A stretch of 64,000 nucleotides of DNA, taken from positions 24,036,365-24,100,364 of the forward strand of contig NC_092678.1 of NCBI RefSeq assembly GCF_964355755.1, written 5' to 3'. Below are positions 33,401 through 43,900 of this stretch, piece after piece. The position numbers and the translations under genes are program-made. The DNA is from Antedon mediterranea (taxonomy: Eukaryota > Echinodermata > Crinoidea > Comatulida > Antedonidae). The notes beneath the pieces are model-generated. The model saw nothing but the letters and a program-made list of their open reading frames with translations, was not told the origin of the DNA and made no database searches. Every line of letters begins with the position of its first letter. Position 1 is the first letter of the stretch.

Positions 33401-36400
33401 CAGTAATTTAAACTAACAATAATAAATGAAATGATTTATCTCAATTAGTATTAGTATTTTGGAATGATGTTATACAGTGTACAGTGGGCCTTCTTTCATG
33501 GAGTCTTGTTTTTGTAAATGTAGCCTAATGTACAGTCACAGCAAAGAACTTATAACACAAGAATCTCCTGTTCTTCAATTTGCATTCAAAACACAGTATC
33601 CGAAGTACAGGGTTAAAAGGTCAAACTGGGCGACGCCATTTCACAGCATGGAGCAGCGCCCCCTCCAAACTAGGAAGTCAATTACTCTACCCCCCCCCCT
33701 AGAGTATTAGCGGATCCCCTCTATGATTTTGACTTTCTAATTTGATGCGGGCGTCCTACTCCTCAGTCAATTACTCTATCCCCCTAGAGCATTAGCAGAT
33801 CCCCTCTATGATTTTGACTTTCTAATTTGATGCGGGCGCCCTACTCCATGGCTCACAATGGCGCCACCCATAGCTCTATTCTATCCCACAATGCCTTTCG
33901 AAATTGTTACGCGCTTCGGACGAACAGGAGATTCTTGTGCTATAAGTTCTTTGGTCACAGTTAATAATGAGTTTGAGTTGTGTGTACTGTTATAATAAAA
34001 TCGACTTGCCTACATTAGTTTAACTTTTGATCATCTATCAAATTGATTTGAACCTTTCTTTAGAAAATACATACAGCTTAATTTAGCAAATTCACCAGAG
34101 GATTACTAATTAATATTGAACATGTAGCGTGCATCTGTATAAACATTGCCTGGTCTGTTCACTGTTGACTTATCTTAGCTTTCTCCTCAAGAACCTTGTC
34201 AGGTTTTCAATCAATATTTTTCACGACTACCACGCATCAAGTTGCCATCTGTTTACACAATCTAGCTGTCGTTTATAATTACTTTTTTTTTGTTTTAATT
34301 TTTTCAAATATGTTCATACATAAATACATTTCTTTTGATTTTTGTTTTTGGTGGCCAAATGCAGGGACAAAAAGTTTCCACAGCCTAACATTGGCAAAGT
34401 CTTCCTAGATTACTGACGGTGTACCAGCTACCTTGTGTACAACACAGATTGTTTATATTTATTTTATGTATTTTTAGGTGTTGTTTTTTCACACATATTT
34501 CTTGGAGTAAGTTTTTATTTGTCATCAATGGATTCACCGACAGTTGATTTTTACACAAACAGCACAATCTGCAGTTATAGGTAAGTAGAAATGTTGTCAT
34601 AAAACTCCTACACACTTACCCACACATACAAGGATTGAAAGTTATTACTTAAATTAAAGCTCTGTCTACACTAATCAAACTAGACAGAGCTTTAGATTGC
34701 TTTGCACTTAGATGCAATGTAAGGACATAAAACGGACCACAAGTAATTGACCAATCACAATGCTATGGACGATCAGCAGTCTAGAAACTTAATAATGTAG
34801 TTGAAAATCTATTAATATTAAATTATCTTTCACTGTCACCAAAATTCTGACTTCATTTTTCAATTTTACAATTACATATACACAACAAACTACCTAATGT
34901 TCTATCTGAAGGACAAACAAGTTGACCATTTTCAATTAACTGTCTAAGTGCTTTCATATACGTAATATTATTCAATTTAATCACTTTCAGCACATGTGAT
35001 GGATGTATCCTAAACCAACATTGTGGATTCTGTTATGAAGATTTCAACGGTACGATATCCGATGGAGCGTGTATAGAGGGAGTTCAAGATCAGAACAGCG
35101 TTTCCTGCGATGCTGATTGGGCGTTTGATTACTGCCCCTCACCCTATGCATTCCTTGCTGTCGCTGGAATGGTTCTCTATTTAATGTTCTTTGCTCCAGG
35201 TACAGTCTTAGTAATCATTAATATCATTTGCTTAAAGCCCCATTCCCTACGTTTTTTAGATCTAATTTAAGATCACAAACTATATTTAATGTAAAAATAA
35301 TACTATATGGTCCTATTGCGATAACTTTTTTCGTCTTTAAACGGTTAAAAATGTGAAAAATAAATCGATTTTAATAATTATAGCGGCCCGCTATAAATCC
35401 CAAAATGCATTGCGCGCGGATTGATATTTTTGTTTTTCACCTGTAATTCGCCCACTTTTCGATCGATCGTGAAGCCAAAACAAATGGAAGACTCCTAACT
35501 TTTCAGCGAAAATACCGGGTTTTCCCCAATTTTTATCAACGGAGTCTGGCAAAAATAGAAAGACAATTAATGCAGCAACTATACAACGTCAGGCTAGGTA
35601 TATAGCTAGCGTACGATGTTCGTACGTTACCGATGTTTACCAGCTAGGCCTACAAAACTAAGCCTAGCTAGGCTAGGCCTGAGACCGTCCACGAGAGGTC
35701 GATCGCCGCGAGCTACTTAGGTAGTGCATTGTTTCTCACTTTTTATCATAATTTACCATAAAACGTACATTTAAGACAAGGAATGACATGGTTTAATGTT
35801 TTTAAAGTGATATATATGTATTATTTTCCAAAAAACGTCCAAAATTGCAGGGAAGGGGTCTTTAATATCATTGTTATTATTCGTAAAATAGTAGTGGGGC
35901 TGTAGCAAGGTGGTTAATGTGCTTGCCTTCCAATCCCAAGGTCTAGGGTTCAATCCTGACCTAGTGCCTACTGTAGTTGTAACTCACGACTCTTTCAACT
36001 TCAACTCAAATGAGACTTAGTTTATAAAGCGTAATAAATTATAAAATAGTTTATCCATGCTGTAAGTGGTGAGTTACTCACTGTTGGATGCGTGAAAAAT
36101 AATAATGGTTCTCTTTTTATTCTGTCAGGAATGGGACCAATGCCTTGGACCATAAACTCTGAGATCTACCCACAATGGGCTCGCAGTACGTGCAACTCGT
36201 TATCAACCTTCACTAATTGGACATTTAATCTTGTTATATCAATGACCTTCCTAAGTCTTACTCAAGCAATCACCAGGCAAGGTTTGTACATTATTTTATT
36301 CGATATTTATTTTATTTTACTTCAATTATTCATCAAACAACCGTTGGCCAATTTTCAGTAAAATTTAAAAAATTCATATAATTACAGTCAAAAGTGGTAC

Positions 36401-38512
36401 AGTACATTAAAAAAAAATTACAATATAATGATGATTTTTTTTATTTATTTATTCCACATTTATTTAGTCATCAATTACAGTACATCATAATTACAGTACA
36501 ACTGAAAACAGGGATCCTGCATAAAACAGCTGTAGCTTCGTTTTTTTGTAGGACCCTTTTACATAAGAACAAGTATATAGAACTTAAATAAACAAAGGTG
36601 TTGTTAATCAGCATATAGTAATAAAAAGTATTTTTGCCCTGTTTCTTTATACATTTATTTTGTTTCTTTAAGATAACCGGTTTATTACCACCATTACAAG
36701 TGAATGATGATGTGAAGTATAACCATGGTATAACTAAATAATATTTAAAGAATTGGAATGCATTTGTGTTCACATCCAGTATGATGCCGCCGTGTGTTTT
36801 TTCCCATGAAATGCCTTCGATATTTTATTTATGTAGATAATCTTAAAGCTAGCTCTGCTTGCCGTAATGTTGGTGTAAAATATTGCCAACATGACATATT
36901 TATGTCATGTTGGCAATAAAAATAAAGGTAAAAAATAAGAAAGTATTATTTCTCCATTACAGGTACATTTTTCTTATATGCTGGACTTTCAACGTTAGGC
37001 CTGTTGTTTATGGTGACGTTACTGCCAGAGACCAAAGGGAAGCGTCTTGAGGACATCCAACGACTATTTGATCGGCCATGTATACTATGCGTGTCAGATG
37101 ATGAAACGCCTGATGTACGTTACGTAAGAGTAGCACCACGTCGGGATGCTGATGGATCCGATGGTACGTCATAAAGTAATTAGTTTAATTGATGAGCTGT
37201 TGTGTCGTCAAATTAATATCAAGATACATTAAGTATAATTTACTTTGTTGATATGATTTATCATATTTTTAGTTTTTTATATATTTTGAATTCTTCTATT
37301 GACAGCATTTTGCCTACTTGTAATTTTCTATGCTTTTTTTGTACTAAATTGTATTTAAAATCCTTTTTGTTAATTGATTATGGTGTAAAAACATCAACAT
37401 TTTGGATGTTTTTAGTCCAAATTTATTTAAGAAGTATTATATAATTCTTCATTTCACGGTGGCACTGTAGTTTGTTTGCTAAAATGCTTGCTTAAATAGT
37501 CAAGGGTCGGGGTTCAAATCCTGATTGCAACTTTACTGTTGGATATGACAAAACAAACAAGAATAGAAATATTAGCATAAAGTAATATTAGCACTTATTA
37601 AACCTTTTAAAAATAAAAGACTTATGACCTGTATGCATGAAAGAAGATATCTGAAACGTGCTAACCTTTGACCTTATTTCGCTTTTGCCTTGCACTCATT
37701 TGCTTGATAAAAGATGATGGTAGGGTTAGTGTTCTGCGACACCAGCCTTATAGCAGTTACTATGGTACCTTACACTGACAAGCTAGGTAATAGTGTTCAA
37801 GTTTTTAGACATGCATGGTTGATTCCTAAACCTATTTTAGTGTTCTAATTTATGGCATGCATTTTTATTTGTCACAAATACTTTGAGAGGTTTGCTGTTC
37901 AGTATAATAATTTCCTTATCCTTAGAAATATTAATTATTTTACGCTGTGGTGAAATGTTAAGATTGGTTTAACTTTTATGGTTTTTTTTTTTTTTTAGTA
38001 GATTCCCCCAAACTGTTTTAGTTAATTAACCATCATGTGAAACCAAAATGTAGTTTGTCTACCAGTTGCATGCTACAGAATATAGATCTAGAATAATCTG
38101 CCAACCTGCTGATGATTGCAAAATAAAATAAGAACAAGTGTATCTAGTATAGTAGCACCTACTGGTTATCATAATCAAACATGTTTTCTGTTGATCGATT
38201 ACAGTTGGTCACCAGGCTTTAATTGGTCCAACTACCTTGATATAAAATCCTCGAAGGAGAAAATGAATGATATTGAGATTCAAGCGCGTGTGTCCAAATA
38301 TATAATAAAATCCTCCTTCACTTTGATTATACAGGAATTACCAGTGTAATAATAATTGGTATGCATGTAACAACTCCATTTTTAAGTAGTTTTTTGAAGA
38401 TGATTTAATAAACTTGTTTAAACGTATATTTTCAGAGGTTCGGCAACACTTACTTCAAGAAGAGGAGGAAGATGACGATGAGGTTGATACAAGATATCCT
38501 GTCAGGAGTTAA
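27500..38512 (+). CDS. SLC2A13: SLC2A13 (HMIT)-like proton/myo-inositol transporter
   Basis: Ten exons join in phase: 27500-27914, 28263-28422, 29048-29259, 29932-30043, 31487-31650, 34478-34580, 34991-35199, 36129-36281, 36963-37163 and 38436-38512, giving 601 residues. Sugar-porter (MFS) signatures appear in order: [15 protein letters not shown] (TM1), [57 protein letters not shown] (TM7), DRLGRRKL and [11 protein letters not shown] (after TM12). The large Cys-rich outer loop before TM10 ([13 protein letters not shown] ... YCPSPYAF) and [22 protein letters not shown] are specific to SLC2A13 among GLUTs. Known role: H+-coupled myo-inositol uptake at the plasma membrane. The start chosen is the ATG giving [15 protein letters not shown]. 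The tail ends in an acidic [10 protein letters not shown] stretch. Confidence 0.93.
28600..28736. mobile_element. Family-1 MITE, copy e (truncated, inner repeat expanded)
   Basis: The left end is intact. The internal CCCAAATATGGTAGTGATATG segment is present three times in tandem and the right arm is missing. Confidence 0.75.
29309..29396. mobile_element. Family-1 MITE, copy f (left half)
   Basis: AAGCTCTGTTTACACTATCA followed by the GTGATGTGCCCAAATATGG core; the right arm is absent. Confidence 0.7.
30221..30381. mobile_element. Family-1 MITE, copy g
   Basis: Both ends present (AAAGCTCTGTCTACACTACA and GATAGTGTAGACAGAGCTTT), with a short TATA microsatellite inside. Confidence 0.8.
30382..33541 (+). 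other. SLC2A13 introns 4 and 5, non-coding part
   Basis: Apart from exon 5 (31487-31650) and one MITE, this AT-rich stretch shows no gene. The short ORFs near 31000-31290 are rich in Phe and Leu codons from T-rich sequence and have no domain. Confidence 0.55.
32812..32934. mobile_element. Family-1 MITE, copy h
   Basis: The left arm GAGCTTTGTCTACACTATCA is complete; the right arm is shortened to TTTATAGTGTAGACAG. Confidence 0.75.
33542..33953. mobile_element. Foldback/hAT-like MITE with 7-bp target duplication
   Basis: Starts CAAAGAACTTATAACACAAG and ends with its inverse (32-base arms, one mismatch), flanked by GTCACAG at 33535-33541 and 33954-33960. Inside, a segment of about 85 bases is duplicated in tandem (CAATTACTCTA ... 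GATGCGGGCG; about 33676-33758 and 33768-33845). No coding capacity. Arms and target length suggest a hAT-type transposase, but this is inference. Confidence 0.75.
34656..34693. mobile_element. Family-1 MITE, copy i (38-base remnant)
   Basis: Only the two outer ends remain, joined directly: AAAGCTCTGTCTACACTAAT then CAAACTAGACAGAGCTTT. It could be an extreme internal deletion. Confidence 0.65.
34694..34795. mobile_element. Possible decayed family-2 MITE
   Basis: Contains GCAATGTAAGGACATAAAAC and GACCAATCACAATGC, recalling the interior of family 2, but the ends are not recognisable. Confidence 0.3.
35236..35861. mobile_element. Non-autonomous element flanked by TTAA
   Basis: Flanked by TTAA on both sides, with imperfect inverted ends AGCCCCATTCCCTACG and AGACCCCTTCCCTGCA. 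The interior includes AGCCTAGCTAGGCTAGGCCT palindromes. It sits in SLC2A13 intron 7. Similar in plan to the element at 52847-54241. Confidence 0.5.
35895..36060 (+). mobile_element. tRNA-derived SINE-like sequence
   Basis: Head with A-box-like TGTAGCAAGGTGGTTAATG and B box GGGTTCAATCC (35946-35956), followed by an unrelated body (CTCACGACTCTTTCAACTTC). No working tRNA fold. Lies in SLC2A13 intron 7. Confidence 0.55.
36282..36962 (+). other. SLC2A13 intron 8
   Basis: AT-rich. Contains the short inverted repeat TTGCCAACATGACATA / TATGTCATGTTGGCAA at about 36883-36917, which can form a hairpin. No gene seen. Confidence 0.4.
37457..37535 (+). mobile_element. tRNA-like SINE head
   Basis: GTGGCACTGTAGTTTG start and a B box GGTTCAAATCC at 37511-37521. 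Degenerate; in SLC2A13 intron 9. The rest of that intron shows no gene. Confidence 0.4.
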
Positions 38513-38590
38513 TCATATTATTACCTGTTTCTGTTCATCAGTACTTTGTTTGTAATTGTGTCTGTCAGCAATGTATTCAGTTGTGTTAAA

Positions 38591-39210
38591 GCATATCCAG
38601 GGATGTCAGAAAAATCCAGGGGTCTTCAAAGGATATCCAGGGATGTCAGAAAAATCCAGGGGCGTTCAAGGCATATCCAGGGATGTCAGGAAAAATCCAA
38701 GGGTCTTCAAGGCATAACCAGGGATGTCAGGAAAAATCCAGGGGTCTTCAAAGCATATCTAGGGATGTCAGAAAAATCCAGGGGTGTTCAAGGCATATCC
38801 AGGGATGTCAGGAAAAATCCAAGGGTCTTCAAGGCATAACCAGGAATGTCAGAAAAAATCCAAGGGTCTTCAAGGCATAACCAGGAATGTCAGAAAAAAT
38901 CCAGGGTCTTCAAGGCATATCCAGAACAATCCAGGTGTCTTCAAGACATATCAAGGGATGTCAGCAAAAAATCCAGAGGTCTTCAAGACATATCGAGAGA
39001 TGTCAGAAAAATCCAGAGGTCTTCAAGCCATAACCAGTGATGTCAGGAAAAATCCAAGGGTCTTCAAGACATATCCAGGGATGTCAAAAAATATCCAGGG
39101 GTCTTCAAGGCATATCTAAAGATGTCAGAAAATATCCAGGGGTCTTCAAGGCATATCGAGGGATGTCAGAAAACATCCAGGGGTCTTCAATGCATATCCA
39201 GGGATGTCAA
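38591..39210. repeat. 41-bp minisatellite, about 15 copies
   Basis: Units of the type CATATCCAGGGATGTCAGAA followed by AAATCCAGGGGTCTTCAAGG. Begins about 80 bases after the SLC2A13 stop, so it may lie in the 3' UTR. Copies vary by single bases and a deleted unit near 38920. The Lys/Ser/Arg-rich ORFs through it are by-products of the repeat. Confidence 0.93.
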
Positions 39211-39249
39211 ATATATTGTATATATAGTATATATATATATTGTTACAAT

Positions 39250-39300
39250 TCTTTTCACCTGATGATGGGCTATGCCCGAAACATGTCGTTAAAATAAATC
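39250..39300 (+). ncRNA. Hammerhead ribozyme motif (Penelope/minimal type I)
   Basis: The core CTGATGA (39259-39265) is followed by stem II GGGC-TAT-GCCC (39267-39277) and GAAA (39278-39281). Stem III is the palindrome ACATGT ending in the cleavage triplet GTC, with the expected cut after 39287. Stem I pairs CTTTTCAC before the core with GTTAAAAT after the cut over about seven positions with one mismatch. One extra U sits between the core and stem II. Short palindromic stem III is characteristic of ribozymes in Penelope-like elements, where two copies act as a dimer (established knowledge). Activity untested. Confidence 0.6.
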
Positions 39301-40948
39301 TATATTGAGGCAGTTTTAACTTATTTGATCTTGATTTTTTTCTATATCCTGCCTATGCAGCTCTTTGATTTATGTATATATAGTATATCTATAAATAACT
39401 TTATTATGATTTATATTAATTTCTGTGTATATATTTGTTATATGTAATTTGTATGTATTTACACCCACCATATTTACCTTTCATCCCACCAGACCTTTAC
39501 ACTATCAGTAGCACTTCACACATACTAAAAACAAAGCATTCTACCCGTTTTGTTCTGCAATAGCACACCAACATGTTTTAATACATTTATTCTGCATCTC
39601 TAAAATATAACCTTGTTTTGGGCCAAAGTTCTTACATTTCAGAAATTTTAAAAGTTGTTTTCATAAATTTATCAGAAAAATAATAATCAGGTAATTACTT
39701 GTGTGTGTGTAATGTAATTTTAACATTATGGTATGATCTTATATTTTTTATCTGTGCATTAAATATTACTTTACTACAATTATGCATGTGTCAATTCATT
39801 TATTTCATATCATTAACATTTACTTATGTTTACGAAGAGTAGATATAACTTATAATAACTTATATAACTAATTTGTAAAATGCTACAGTTTTAGAATAAG
39901 GTCATAGGTCAATGTCGTAGGTCATTGTATCTATTAAAAATCGTGTTAGTCTGTCATATTCTGGATATTTTGAAGAGGTTATTTTTATATCGTAGGTTTA
40001 GTTAATGTTACACTACCTAGCATTTGGTAGTAATAATTGCCTGGTGCTTTAATTGTTATATGCTACAGTTCAATTGTAAGCTAAATCAACATTAATAGTT
40101 TATGCTGTAAAACTGTATACATTCTGCATCAACAATTTGAAAGATTTTAATTAATTGTAAATTAGGTAGAAAGTGCATTATTGTACAAATAAAATCACAT
40201 TATTTTTATCCTCTAATATTATTATTATTAGAATTAAAAACATTTGCTTTATTTTACAGTATATAGAAAATATGTATTTATTTTGTTTTACTGAGAAGAA
40301 ATATAGTAATACACTGATAGTAAATTTACGTTTAGAGACATACGTAGAGTTACATACTTTCCAACTGCGCACAGCATATATAAATATTTAATAAGAGGTT
40401 TGCTTTCTGATAACTAAATACTATTAACTATATATTTACTAGTGTAAATAATTAAACAAAATATGTTGCTAGACAAGAATTAGCATATACTATAATATAT
40501 ATATATATTGGTTCCCACATGGACGCAACGCTATGACGTAGGCGCAATGCAAGTGAGTTGACCAATCACAAGCGACAGTTTGAAAGATCCACCGCGTTGT
40601 GATTGGTCAATTACTTGCTGCGCGCTTACGTTTTTGTCCTTTATACGTATTTAATATAATAACTAAACTTACTGTACATTGAGTTAGCCTATATCTGTTT
40701 ATATTATTGTACCACCGAATGACTTTCGATGTAAAGTAGTATAAAATAAGTAGTAATAACTAGTTAATAAAAGAAATATAATTACATTCTTTTTTATTAT
40801 TTATTTACGATTGGAAACAATAACACGGTTGAGTCTTCAAAATATATTGTACAATTACGGTACTCGCGCTTCAATGACAAGCAAGAAATGAATGCAAAAA
40901 GACGGCAAAAACACTTGAAAATACACGTGCTGTAGTTTTAGTCGATTG
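39301..40948. other. Convergent intergenic region SLC2A13 / HYR-receptor A
   Basis: AT-rich, without a recognisable gene. Holds one family-2 MITE. T-rich stretches near 40788-40800 contain TTTATT, possible poly(A) signals of the minus-strand receptor gene. Confidence 0.5.
40508..40641. mobile_element. Family-2 MITE, copy g
   Basis: GGTTCCCACATGGACGCAAC at the left. The interior has GACCAATCACAAGCGACAG and its partial inverse TTGTGATTGGTCAATTACTT. The right terminal arm is worn. Confidence 0.55.
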
Positions 40949-43900
40949 TTAGTTTGTGGTAGCTATTACAGTGTTTACTGTATGTTCGCTCTGTTTTACT
41001 CGGTTGTTGAATGATTTCCTTACAACATCTCGCACCTACAAAAATAAAACGTAAATCGGATTTTTAAAATCAGTTTTTCTTGTTTGTATGGTGGGAATAT
41101 GCTTTACAAAAATAGGACTGAATAGATTTTCGGGAATTCTACCAGTATTTGAGTAAAACAAAGTAGAAATAGATCACCTCTTTGCTGAGAACACACTGAG
41201 TGAACCAAATGAATAGTCCCTGAAAGGAATTCATTGTCACAAAGATGTATTCCAGGCCCACCGAATCAGAGAAGATGACTACGACACCAAATATCCACCA
41301 AAGTCCAACGGTTGGTGTAAGAAGCAATATGCCACTAAATAGAGTTCTACAAAATAACGTGAAATAAATTGAATTTAGTCAACAGTGAAATTAGAAAGAA
41401 GCTTCGAACGTAAAGGTACAAGTAACTATTCCTCTTCAACTGGTATCTGGATACCATATCATGAAGTTTCTTAAGTTGCGTATGTTGCGTCTTAAGTAGT
41501 TGCTTAAAGACAAAGCATGTATACATTGTAGGGCCTAACCTGATTCTTTTGAGGTGTTGGGCATCTTCTCCTGATTGGTTTGGTAGTTGAGATTTCTTAT
41601 AAGCTACGTAGCCAATTACCAATAACTGTACAAGTACGATCTGTAAAATGAAGAACACCACACTGCAAACCTCAATTATTCTACAGCCACCCACCACATC
41701 CCCACCCACCACATCCCCACCCCTAATGTGTGTATTGACGCTTTATAATCCTTTGTAGGCCTAATTGAATAACTGTTCTTACCAACACAGCCAGGCAAAC
41801 TGGAGCGATAAATGCCCATATGGCACCTGAGTCTGTAGACAGCCAACATCTAAAAGTAGAAAATCACACAAAAATGATTGGACCGTCATTTCAAGCTTTC
41901 CACTGATTGGTTAATACCTAAAATAAGGTTTTGCTTACTTGTCAGATGCATAATTGTCTCGTGTTGATACAGCAGTTATCCCGACGATAATGGCGGGAAT
42001 AATCCAACCGATAAATCGAACGTACGAAAGTCGTCGTTCATGGTTCTGAAATGGATGCTTGATCTTGATATATAAATCGGTTGATATGATAACCATCCAT
42101 GAAACACTTGCTAACAGACTGTAATGTAAGGATCCCGCCAGCAGACTACATGCTATCTATTTGATAGGAAAAGAAAGTTTAAATGGTACTTTCGGATCGT
42201 TTCCCCTAAGCTACTTATTTTATTTAGTTTTACAACTCTGACATTGAGAATTATTTGCTCGAGTATATAAACTGAATACAGATTTTAAATTGTTTGTTGT
42301 GTAATCAAATTTAAAGTGAAAATTTGTTTAGATTAAACCATGGAGTTATGATTAAACCTTGATAGCCGTGGTTCTTGCGTTTTTTGGTAGGCTTATCGGA
42401 AATCCAACCATGAACTACTTGATCAACATAAATACAATGTCTACGTAAACCTGTGACTGTATTAAACTCTCTAAATCAGCGGAACGCAAGGTGACTTGGT
42501 TCCCACTAGCGCGCAACGTAAAGACGTAAGCCGCAACGCAAGCGAATTGGCCAATCGAAAGCTAGGCTTATTCCAACTTGCTTGTGTCTTATGTCCTTGC
42601 GTTACATCCTAGCATAGTCAATATAAAGTTTCTATTGACTATGATCCTAGCGAGAATCTTGGTTTGTTTCCTAATGATGTTACGACATGATTTGTTGAAA
42701 TATGAAACAAAATATATAAGACTCATTAGGACCTCAGCTCCACGTACCGTGATTGAGGCTGAGATGAGAAATTGAAAAATAGAGCTGCCAGGTCCCCGGA
42801 AATTATACTTTACTTTATTTCCAACATAAAAAGGCATAAACATAAAAATCATTGACAAAGAGTGTGATAAGATTTAGTTAAAAGAAACTCATTGCACGTA
42901 TACATTGAGATATGAAACGAAATTATAATTCTACAGGACCAGCCCACCATGGTTGGGTGGAGCTAGTAATTTTGAAAAAAAGAGTTGCTAAGTGCCGGCC
43001 CTGGAATTGGACCAGTCCCTGCCTATCCTAAATTAACTATACTCTCTAAATATGCATATATCTTTTAAAATAAAAGAACAACATTTTATAAAAAAAAACA
43101 CAAAAAAAACGTAGAGATTCGAACCCCAGCTAGTAGAGCTGAGAGAATTCAAACGATAGTTATTTGAGCACTACCCGTTATTGCCACAATGTACACGGGT
43201 AATGAAGAGTGACAATAGTATATTCTTATACGCGCTTCATATTACGTCATTCTAATCGTTACGTCCTAAATATGAATATTCATGAGCTTAATTTTGAGGG
43301 AACGAAACTCGTATTAACATTTCTATAAACCAGAAGGCCGGATAGCTCAGTTGGTAGAGCGTCGTGGAACACGATTATCATGGGTTCAAACCCCATGCCG
43401 GTCTCGGTGGAATTGAGTTAAAGCTATGCGAGCTTCTGTGTTTGGGGTTCACAGATTTAAACGTCCCCCTTTCCACCACGGCATTATGAGGCGATAACAT
43501 CAAAGCATCTGATGTCGTGACCCAAGGCTGTGAGAGGGCCTTACCGTGCTAGAGGCAAGGGAGCACACCAAATTTTTTTTTTTTTTTTTTTTTTTTTGAT
43601 TATCGCGTCATTCGATCTCATAAATTTTATGTTTGGCGCCCTCATTTTGAAGAACACCTGAGTTATGTCAGAAAATTAGGAACAAATAAATAGAAATGTG
43701 TAAATATGCCTGGCTAGTTTATTCTCTTTATTTATTGTAAAAAATGATTTCAGAAAAGTTTTTGAACTTTTAAGTTTTAAAATTGCTTTTTTTTCTAGTG
43801 TATTATTCTACATTTCTAGACGTACGTATAAATTATCATCATAATTGAGAATTCTCTTCGTTACGTGTTTAGAAAAAAATTAATATCTCATCGTAGTTAT

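Noticed and set aside
38591-39210. CRISPR-like array or repetitive protein gene
   Set aside because: Units are contiguous with no unique spacers, the host is a eukaryote, and the 41-base period is not a multiple of three.
43336-43410. Functional tRNA gene
   Set aside because: The D and T arms are good, but the anticodon arm has a three-base loop and the sequence continues into a SINE body with poly(T).
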